64,000 bases of DNA from Candidatus Phosphoribacter hodrii. Its GTDB lineage: Bacteria; Actinomycetota; Actinomycetes; Actinomycetales; Dermatophilaceae. Positions 17,208-23,490 of the stretch are shown piece by piece. Location of the stretch: positions 310,001 to 374,000 of the forward strand of contig JADJIB010000002.1 in NCBI GenBank assembly GCA_016707175.1, written 5' to 3'. The position numbers and the translations under genes were made by a program. The notes under the pieces are model-generated. The model made no database searches. It had not been told where the DNA came from and was given only the letters and a program-made list of their open reading frames with translations. Positions within the stretch are counted from its first letter, which is position 1. Each line of letters starts with the position of its first letter.

Positions 17208-17846
17208 CTACGCGGGGCCGACCCCCGAGCCGCGACGCAGGACGGCGACGAGGAAGTCGGACGAGGCGGCATACGGGCGCAGGTCCCACGTCGACAGCAG
17301 CAGGTCCTCGTGGAACCCGGCGGCCGCGGCGTGCTCACGGAACGTGTCGGCCTCGTAGCCGCGGTCGGTGCCGAAGCCGATGATCGCGCGGCCACCGGGG
17401 GCCAGGTGCTCCCAGAAGCGGCGCAGGATGTCGGCGCGGGTCGACGGGGCCGCGAAGGGAAGGACGTTCCCCGCGGACACGACAACGTCAAACGGCTCCG
17501 GTATGCCGCGCGCGGCCAGATCGAGGACCGCCAGGTCCCCGACGAGCCAGGTCGGCCCGGGGTGGTCGTGCTCGGCCGCCTCGATGAGCACCGGGTCGAT
17601 GTCGACGCCGACCACAGTGTGGCCAGCCGCGTGGAGGTGGCCGCCAACCCGACCGGGACCGCACCCGGCATCGAGCACCCGCGAGCGCCGGTCGAGCATC
17701 GCGTCGACGGTGCGGGCCTCACCGACGATGTCGACGCCGTCGGAGGCCAGACGTCGGAACCGCTTGACGTACCACGACGAGTGGCCCGGGTCGACGGCGA
17801 GCTTCTGCTCCCAGAGGGTCGGTTCGCGGGCCGGGTCGGTGCTCAT
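17208..17846 (-). CDS. class I SAM-dependent methyltransferase
   Basis: This 212-residue protein has the Rossmann SAM-binding motif VLDAGCGPGRVGGHL, the acidic VVGVDIDPVLIEAA and the motif-IV-like FDVVVSAGNVLPF. The substrate is unknown. The ATG overlaps the hisF stop (ATGA), so it is translated with hisF. It ends just before ispG. There is no known link between HisF and such a methyltransferase, so the coupling may only reflect compact gene packing. Confidence 0.9.
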   Translation of the reverse strand: MSTDPAREPTLWEQKLAVDPGHSSWYVKRFRRLASDGVDIVGEARTVDAMLDRRSRVLDAGCGPGRVGGHLHAAGHTVVGVDIDPVLIEAAEHDHPGPTWLVGDLAVLDLAARGIPEPFDVVVSAGNVLPFAAPSTRADILRRFWEHLAPGGRAIIGFGTDRGYEADTFREHAAAAGFHEDLLLSTWDLRPYAASSDFLVAVLRRGSGVGPA

Positions 17847-18616
17847 CGCACCTCGAACCCATCGGCGCGTAGGGCCGCCTTGACCTGGGCCACGGTGAGC
17901 TCACCGAAGTGGAAGACGCTCGCGGCCAGCACGGCGTCGGCGCCGGCTCGCACAGCCGGGGCGAAGTGCTCGACCTTGCCCGCCCCACCCGACGCGATGA
18001 CGGGGATCGCCACCTCAGCGCGCACCGCAGCGATCAGGTCGAGGTCGAAACCGTCCTTCGTGCCGTCGGCGTCCATCGAGTTGAGCAGGATCTCGCCTGC
18101 CCCGAGTTCCGCCGCGCGGGCGCACCAGGCGACGGCATCCTGCTCGACCGAGACTCGGCCACCGTGGGTCGTCATGACGAAGCCGCCGACCAGGGACCCG
18201 TCGGGGCCTCGGCGGCGGCGCACGTCGGCAGACAGGACGAGCACCTGCGCGCCGAACCGGTCGGCGATCTCGGAGATCAGTTCAGGTCGGGCCAGGGCGG
18301 CGGTGTTGACGCCGACCTTGTCGGCCCCGGCGCGCAGCAGTTTGTCGACGTCGTCGACGGCCCGCACTCCCCCGCCGACCGTCAACGGGATGAAGACCTG
18401 CTCCGCGGTGCGCCGGACGACGTCGTAGGTCGTCTCCCGGTCGCCGCTGCTGGCCGTGACGTCGAGGAAGGTCAGCTCGTCGATCCCCTGGGCGTCATAG
18501 CTGCGGGCGAGCTCGACCGGGTCCCCGGCGTCGCGCAGGTTGGCGAAGTTGACGCCCTTGACCACCCGGCCGGCGTCGACGTCGAGACAGGCGATCACTC
18601 TCGTGGCAACGGTCAC
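17843..18616 (-). CDS. hisF: imidazole glycerol phosphate synthase subunit HisF
   Basis: HisF is the cyclase half of IGP synthase, which with HisH makes IGP and AICAR in histidine synthesis. The 257-residue (beta/alpha)8 barrel has RVIACLDVDAGRVVKGVNF with catalytic Asp12, and the second catalytic Asp in VLVLSADVRRR. Phosphate-binding segments LTVGGGVRAVDD, LLNSMDADGTKDGFDL and VIASGGAGKVEHF are present. The start is GTG at 18616. hisH and hisA are not in this window, so hisF is away from, or at the edge of, the main his operon. Confidence 0.97.
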   Translation of the reverse strand: MTVATRVIACLDVDAGRVVKGVNFANLRDAGDPVELARSYDAQGIDELTFLDVTASSGDRETTYDVVRRTAEQVFIPLTVGGGVRAVDDVDKLLRAGADKVGVNTAALARPELISEIADRFGAQVLVLSADVRRRRGPDGSLVGGFVMTTHGGRVSVEQDAVAWCARAAELGAGEILLNSMDADGTKDGFDLDLIAAVRAEVAIPVIASGGAGKVEHFAPAVRAGADAVLAASVFHFGELTVAQVKAALRADGFEVR

Positions 18617-18643
18617 CCGCCAAATCTAGTTGCCCCCGAACCC

Positions 18644-18649
18644 TAGGCT
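18644..18649 (+). promoter_or_regulatory. -10 box for a leaderless start
   Basis: TAGGCT lies 6 bases before the GTG at 18656 and no Shine-Dalgarno sequence is present, so yaaA is probably read from a leaderless mRNA. Confidence 0.5.
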
Positions 18650-18655
18650 GGCGCG

Positions 18656-19405
18656 GTGATCGTCCTGCTGCCGCCGTCGGAGACCAAGCACCAGCCCTCG
18701 CGCGGCAAGGCCCTGGACCTCGCCGGGCTGTCCTTCCCGGCCCTCGGCCACACTCGCGCGGCCGTGCTCGCCGAACTGGTCGACCTCAGTGGGCAGCCGT
18801 CGGCCCTCGAGGTGCTCGGCGTCTCGGCCGGACTCGCCGACCAGGTGGCCCGCAACCAGCGCCTGGCGACGGCACCGACCGCGACGGCGGGAGCGATCTA
18901 CACCGGTGTCCTCTACGACGCCCTCGACCTGGCCAGCATGGACTCCTCCGCGCGCCGCCGCGCCGCCCGGCGCCTGGTCGTCGTCTCGGCCCTCTTCGGG
19001 GCGCTGCGGATCACCGACCGGATCCCCGCCTATCGCCTGTCGATGGGCGTCACGCTCCCGGCCCAAGGGCGACTGGCCGCGCTGTGGCGCGAGCCGTTGG
19101 GGCAGGTCCTTCCCGACGAGGTCGGCCGCGGGCTGATCGTCGACGCTCGATCGGCCGCGTATGCCGCCGCCTGGACCCCCACGGGCGCGCTGGCCGAGCG
19201 ATGGGTCCACATCCGCGTGCCGGGCGTGAGTCACCTGGCCAAGCACACTCGGGGGCTGGTTGCCCGCGCCGCCTGCGAGAGCGCGTCCGACCCACGTCAT
19301 CCGGCGGGGCTGGCCACGATCCTCACCGATGCGGGCTTCCGGGTCGAGTTGGGGGCACCGGCCAAACGCGGCGCACCCTGGATCTTGGACGTCACCGCGC
19401 CTTAG
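18656..19405 (+). CDS. yaaA: peroxide stress protein YaaA (UPF0246/DUF328)
   Basis: YaaA proteins lower free iron and protect DNA under peroxide stress; structural work points to a DNA-binding fold. The 249-residue protein has LLPPSETK at the start, ALDLAGLSFPALG, GAIYTGVLYDALD, VVVSALFGALRITDRIPAYRLSMG and the late VRVPGVSHLAKHTRG region. Length fits actinobacterial members. It starts with GTG right after a -10-like TAGGCT. The gene is divergent from hisF and convergent with the phosphoglycerate mutase gene. Confidence 0.93.
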   Translation: MIVLLPPSETKHQPSRGKALDLAGLSFPALGHTRAAVLAELVDLSGQPSALEVLGVSAGLADQVARNQRLATAPTATAGAIYTGVLYDALDLASMDSSARRRAARRLVVVSALFGALRITDRIPAYRLSMGVTLPAQGRLAALWREPLGQVLPDEVGRGLIVDARSAAYAAAWTPTGALAERWVHIRVPGVSHLAKHTRGLVARAACESASDPRHPAGLATILTDAGFRVELGAPAKRGAPWILDVTAP

Positions 19406-19434
19406 CCACGGTCACAGGCCGTCGGCACCAGCGA

Positions 19435-20040
19435 TCAGTGCAGGTGGTCGGTCCGGTTGACCAATGGCACCGACACGTTGCCGTCGGGCCACAGGGTGAC
19501 GATGCTCACCGACGCCGGCTCGGTCTCCAGGGCCCAGAACCGCTCCGCACCCACCTGCAACACCTGCCCGAGCACGACGAGGATCGGCACGCGGCTCGTC
19601 ACGACGACCACGGTGCCCGCCGCGGCGGTCGCCCGTTCGAAGGCTCGTCCCACGCGCGCGGCGACCTCACTGCGCGACTCACCGCCCGGCGGAGGGTATG
19701 CCGCGTCGACCCGCATCCGAGCCAACTTCATCGGGCTGCGCTCCTGGATCTGCGCCGAGGTGAGCCCGTCCCATTCACCGAACGCGCGCTCGTCCCAGTC
19801 GGGATCCGCCTCGGGAACCACACCCAACGCTGCAGCGATCGCCGCCCCGGTCATCTGGGTCCGGCGCAACGATGACGTGACCAGCCGCACCTGCTGGTCA
19901 CCCACCAGCCCGGGGACGATCCGCGCGACCGCGGCCGCCTGAGCCAGACCTTCGGCGTTGAGTTCCGGGTCAGCGCCGCCCCGCCCGTCCAGGCGCCCCG
20001 ACACGGTGAAGTCGGTGACGCCGTGCCGCACGAGGATCAC
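19435..20040 (-). CDS. histidine phosphatase (phosphoglycerate-mutase-like), likely missing second catalytic His
   Basis: The 201-residue protein is a histidine phosphatase with the RHG motif at its N-terminus (ILVRHGVTDF). The later strand that normally ends in a catalytic histidine reads VVVVTSRVPILVVLG, with Ser-Arg in place of the usual Ser-His, so activity is doubtful. In M. tuberculosis and other actinobacteria this domain is fused behind RNase H (Rv2228c type). Here it starts with GTG seven bases after the RNase H stop and in another frame; a single extra base in the Ala-rich linker would explain the split. It may be an artefact or a real fission. Confidence 0.85.
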   Translation of the reverse strand: MILVRHGVTDFTVSGRLDGRGGADPELNAEGLAQAAAVARIVPGLVGDQQVRLVTSSLRRTQMTGAAIAAALGVVPEADPDWDERAFGEWDGLTSAQIQERSPMKLARMRVDAAYPPPGGESRSEVAARVGRAFERATAAAGTVVVVTSRVPILVVLGQVLQVGAERFWALETEPASVSIVTLWPDGNVSVPLVNRTDHLH

Positions 20041-20047
20041 CCGGGCC

Positions 20048-20590
20048 TCACCGACGAGGGTGGCCGCTGGCGCCGGGACCGCTGCTGCTCACCCGGACTG
20101 CTGCCGTGGACGCCGGGACAGCTGCTGCGGTCGCCGGGGGCTGTGACTTCCCCGGCTCGCGGTCGATGGTCTTGCCGTCCATCGCGTGGTTGGACAGCGC
20201 GTCGGCTGCCTTGTTCTTCTCCCGCGGGATCCACGTGTAGCGAACCCGGCCGCCTCCGGCGAGGATCCGACGCACGACGTCCTGACACTGCCCGGCGAGG
20301 CGGCGCATGTCCTCGTGCTTGATCTTCCAACGCCCCGACATCTGCTCGACGACGAGCTTCGAGTCCATCCGGACCTCGATATCGGGCGCCGGGTCGAGGC
20401 GAAGGGCACCTTCGAGACCGGCGAGCAGACCGGCATACTCAGCGACGTTGTTGCTGGCCAACCCCAGGGGTTCGGCGCGCTCCAGAAGGACCGCTCCGGT
20501 GTCCGCGTCGCGCACCAGCGCGCCGAAGCCGGCCACCCCGGGGTTGCCGCGTGAGCCGCCGTCCGCCTCGACGATGAACCGTCTAGCCAC
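20048..20590 (-). CDS. RNase HI domain protein
   Basis: RNase HI cuts RNA in RNA-DNA hybrids. This 180-residue protein has the catalytic acids in IVEADGGSRGNPG, NNVAEYAGLL and VRMDSKLVVEQMSG and the later IPREKNKAADALSNHAMD. The last 40 residues are an Ala/Ser-rich linker. Related actinobacterial proteins go on into a phosphatase domain, here found as a separate gene. It starts with GTG at 20590, two bases from the zinc-ribbon gene's stop. Confidence 0.92.
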   Translation of the reverse strand: MARRFIVEADGGSRGNPGVAGFGALVRDADTGAVLLERAEPLGLASNNVAEYAGLLAGLEGALRLDPAPDIEVRMDSKLVVEQMSGRWKIKHEDMRRLAGQCQDVVRRILAGGGRVRYTWIPREKNKAADALSNHAMDGKTIDREPGKSQPPATAAAVPASTAAVRVSSSGPGASGHPRR

Positions 20591-20592
20591 GC

Positions 20593-21333
20593 CTACAGTC
20601 CGGACTCGGCGGTGCGCACGAGGATGCGACGGCATTCCTCGCAGCGGATGACCTCGTCGGCCGGCGCGGCCTTGATGCGGGACAGGTCGACCTGGTTGAG
20701 CTCCAAACGGCAGCCGCCGCAACGGCGCTGGCGCAACTCGGAGGCACCGGTCCCGCCGACACTCGCACGAATCTTGTCGTAGAGGGCGAGCAACTCCGCG
20801 CCCACCTCCGGCACCAGGGCTGACCGGCGTTCGGTGACGTCAGCGGCCTCGGCGTCGGACACCTCGAAGGCGGCGTCGCGTTCGGCGCGCACCTGTGCCA
20901 ACTCCTCCAGCAACGCGCTGCGACGGGTCTCGAGCGACGTGACGTCGGCCTCGAGCGACTCGGCCCGCTCCATGACCTCCAACTCGATCTCCTCGAGGTC
21001 GCCTTGGCGGCGGGCCAGCGAAACGAGCTCGCTCTGCAGGGCCTGCAGATCCTTGGGGGTCCCGGTGCCCGAGTCGAGACGAGCCTGATCGCGGGCGGCG
21101 CGCGCACGCACGAGTTGGACATCGGCCTCGGCCTTATCGACCTCGCGCTGCACGTCCGACAGCGCCGTCCGGGCCAGCGCGAGCTCGCGATCGAGGGTGA
21201 CCTGGGCCTGGTCCAGGCCGGCCAGTTTGGTCAAGGCCGGCAGGTGAGCGCGGGCATGGGCCAATTGGTCCAGCCGGGTGTCGAGCAGTTGGACCTCGAT
21301 CAGCCGGGCCTGCTGGTGCGGTTGCGCTTTCAG
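20593..21333 (-). CDS. coiled-coil protein with C-terminal C4 zinc ribbon, CTG start
   Basis: This 246-residue protein is a long coiled coil (about 5-180, many Glu/Arg/Leu heptads) followed by a zinc ribbon with CGGC and CEEC. It matches the actinobacterial zf-RING_7/Rv2229c family, with a suggested nucleic-acid role. Homologues begin with a short M-K-A-x-P-x-x-Q-x-x-L segment; here it reads KAQPHQQARLIEV. The codon at the matching start position is CTG, preceded by GGAGG with 6 bases spacing and overlapping the Nif3 stop (CTGA). An ATG at 21375 exists but would overlap the upstream gene by 46 bases. Confidence 0.88.
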   Translation of the reverse strand: MKAQPHQQARLIEVQLLDTRLDQLAHARAHLPALTKLAGLDQAQVTLDRELALARTALSDVQREVDKAEADVQLVRARAARDQARLDSGTGTPKDLQALQSELVSLARRQGDLEEIELEVMERAESLEADVTSLETRRSALLEELAQVRAERDAAFEVSDAEAADVTERRSALVPEVGAELLALYDKIRASVGGTGASELRQRRCGGCRLELNQVDLSRIKAAPADEVIRCEECRRILVRTAESGL

Positions 21334-22172
21334 GGGGTACCTCCATCGGCGTTCACACCGACGAGGAAGTCCCACGGGTCGGTGCGCAAGGTCGAGATCG
21401 ACGTCTCCACCGTAGTGCCCTGCTCAGCCAGCGCTTGCGACAGGCGGGCGGCGGCCCCGGTCAGCCAGAGCCACTCGGTGGCGTAGTGACCCGCATCGAT
21501 GAGATACGGCGGGCCGAAGGACGATTCCTCACGCGCCTCCAGCGCCGGATGGTGGCGCAGATCGGCGGTGACGTAGACGTCGACCCCGCTGCGCCGGGCC
21601 GCGCCGAAGCGGTCGTCGCCCGAACCGCCGAGGACGGCGACACGGCATACCTGGGCGTCGGGGTCTCCAGACACGCGGACGCCGACGTTGGTCGGCGGAA
21701 GGGCGGCAGCGAGCCCTTCAGCGAAGGCACGCAACGTCGTGGGCTGCGCGAGGCGACCCACCCGACCGACCCCTTGGCCCTGCTCGATGTCGAGCGGCTC
21801 GGTGTCCACCAGCCCGCAGGCGGCGGCGAGCGCGTCGCACACGCCCGGGTCCGCGACGTCGGCGTTGGTGTGGGCGCAGAGGATCGCGAGGTCGGCGACC
21901 ACGGCTCGGGTCACCGCGCGGCCCTTCGCTGTGGTCGTCGCGACGGAATGTATGCCGCGCAGCAGCAGCGGGTGGTGGGTGACCAATAGGTCCGCCCCGT
22001 CGGCGATGGCCTCCTCGATGACCGCCAAGGTGGGGTCGACGGCGAACCGCACGTGCCCGACCGGCTGGTCGGGGTCCCCCGTCACCAGGCCGACCCGATC
22101 CCACGACAACGCCGTCGCCGGCGGATAGAAGCCGTCGAGCAGCGCGACGATCTGTCCAAGCGTCACCGTCAT
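21330..22172 (-). CDS. Nif3-like dinuclear metal centre protein
   Basis: This 280-residue protein belongs to the Nif3/YbgI (YqfO, DUF34) family that forms hexameric rings with two metals per subunit; the exact role is unknown, with GTP cyclohydrolase-like and metal-insertion roles proposed. Metal-binding motifs include LLVTHHPLLLRG, CAHTNADVADPG and the late IDAGHYATEWLW. It starts at ATG 22172 only two bases from the 3' end of a tRNA gene. It is the first gene of the Nif3, zinc-ribbon, RNase H, phosphatase cluster, an order also seen in mycobacteria. Confidence 0.94.
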   Translation of the reverse strand: MTVTLGQIVALLDGFYPPATALSWDRVGLVTGDPDQPVGHVRFAVDPTLAVIEEAIADGADLLVTHHPLLLRGIHSVATTTAKGRAVTRAVVADLAILCAHTNADVADPGVCDALAAACGLVDTEPLDIEQGQGVGRVGRLAQPTTLRAFAEGLAAALPPTNVGVRVSGDPDAQVCRVAVLGGSGDDRFGAARRSGVDVYVTADLRHHPALEAREESSFGPPYLIDAGHYATEWLWLTGAAARLSQALAEQGTTVETSISTLRTDPWDFLVGVNADGGTP

Positions 22173-22173
22173 G

Positions 22174-22246
22174 TGGGCCCGGCCGGGCTCGAACCGACGA
22201 CACCCGCGGTGTAAGCGCGGTGCTCTACCAACTGAGCTACAGGCCC
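22174..22246 (-). tRNA. tRNA-Val (anticodon UAC)
   Basis: The 73-base sequence folds as a full cloverleaf: acceptor GGGCCTG with CGGGCCC, D arm GCTC-GAGC, anticodon stem CCGCG/CGCGG with loop CTTACAC (anticodon TAC), and a GTCGG/CCGGC T arm with TTCGAGC loop (one G-C to G-G-like mismatch not required). The discriminator is A. CCA is not encoded. The Nif3 gene begins two bases downstream, so both may share a transcript. Confidence 0.93.
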
Positions 22247-22288
22247 CAACTCGCCGCCCACGGGGGCGAGCGGCGCCCATTGTGTCAG

Positions 22289-22799
22289 TTAGGCGCGCGC
22301 GGCGTCTGCGCGCAGGCCCGCGAGGGCTTCCCGGTAGCTACCAAAGTCGCGAGCGTCGCCCGGCCCGTTGAGCATCCGCCAACGGACCACGCCGTCCCGG
22401 TCGAGCAGGAAGGTGCCGCGCGTGGCGAAGCCGCCGTCGGCGTCGAAGACCCCGAAGGCCCGGGAGACCTCGCCGTGCGGCCAGAAGTCCGACAGGAGGA
22501 GGGAAGAAGTACCCCTCCTGGTCGGCCCAGGCGCGCAACGCGGGCACCGGGTCGCAGGAGATCGCGAGCACCTGTATGCCGTCGTGCTGGAAGTCTTCGA
22601 GGGTGTCGCGGATCTCGCGCAACTCCCCGGTGCAGATGCCCGTGAAGGCGAACGGGTAGAAGACGAGGACGACGTTGCGGTCCCCGCGCCAGGTGGCCGC
22701 GCTGACCTGGCGGCCGTACTGGTCGGGAAGGGTGAAGTTCGGGGGAACGTCCCCGACCTCGGGCGCGGCGGGCGCCACGGCGTCGGGTTCAGCGCTCAT
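22289..22799 (-). pseudogene. ahpE: AhpE-type peroxiredoxin with +1 frameshift
   Basis: AhpE is a peroxiredoxin that removes organic peroxides. It begins MSAEPDAV, and the peroxidatic Cys is visible in YPFAFTGICTGELREIRD. After EGYFF the frame is wrong: the plus strand at 22494-22503 reads GGAGGAGGGA where one G fewer is expected. In the shifted frame the sequence continues perfectly as LSDFWPHGEVSRAFGVFD and RGTFLLDRDGVVRWRMLNG, ending with TAA at 22289, a normal family ending and about 169 residues in total. So one extra base breaks the gene, or the base is a sequencing error. It lies next to the DUF3052 gene and aceE, a known actinobacterial order. Confidence 0.88.
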
Positions 22800-22847
22800 G
22801 ACGATCGATTCTGCCACCCGAGCGAGCCCGACCGGTCGACGTGAGGG

Positions 22848-23276
22848 TCAGCGACGCTGCGATCGAGGGGCCACCAGTCGCTGCACGGTCCACTCCCGGC
22901 TGAGGTTGGCGACACCCGACGGGTGCAGTCCGGCAGCCACGGCCGCGTCTTCGATCTCGCTGGGCTCGACGTGCCCGTCCTGATCGGCTCGGGGCGTGGC
23001 CAGGACGAGGCAGCCGCGGTCCACGAGGTTGGTCAGCGCGTCGACGAGGACATCGACGAGGTCTCCGTCATAGGAGCGGAACCAGACGAGCACCCCGTCG
23101 GCGCCGTCGGCGTAGCTCTCGTCCTCAAGGGCCGAGCCGACCACCTGCTCGACTCCGGCGCGCAACGCCTCGTCGACGTCGTCGTCCCAACCCAACTCCT
23201 GGACGACCTGCCCGGGGGTGAACCCGAGTTTGCTGAGACCCGATGTAAATGCGGCGACACCCGCCGACCCGTGCAC
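22848..23276 (-). CDS. DUF3052 family protein
   Basis: This 142-residue protein matches DUF3052, a small actinobacterial family. Conserved-looking parts are KLGFTPGQVVQELGWDDDVDE, EDESYADGADGVLVWFR and the acidic DGDLVDVLVDAL. The role is unknown. It starts with GTG, preceded by AGGAGGG. In many actinobacteria it lies between aceE and ahpE, exactly as here, which suggests a link to central carbon or redox metabolism but proves nothing. Confidence 0.9.
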   Translation of the reverse strand: MHGSAGVAAFTSGLSKLGFTPGQVVQELGWDDDVDEALRAGVEQVVGSALEDESYADGADGVLVWFRSYDGDLVDVLVDALTNLVDRGCLVLATPRADQDGHVEPSEIEDAAVAAGLHPSGVANLSREWTVQRLVAPRSQRR

Positions 23277-23490
23277 GCCGACCCCTCCTGCCGTGGCGAC
23301 CCTCCACTAGCCGCTCGCTCGGTCCCAGTCTGCCCGAGGCGGGACGCCGACGGGCTGTGTTGACGCTCACGTATGCCGCATCGTCACCGAAATCGGGTCC
23401 GCGTCGGATCGACTGGCGGGACGAATGTGACGCAGCGCGCATCGGGGTACAGGATGGGCGCATCCATGTTGCTCAGAAAGGAAGTCCCCC

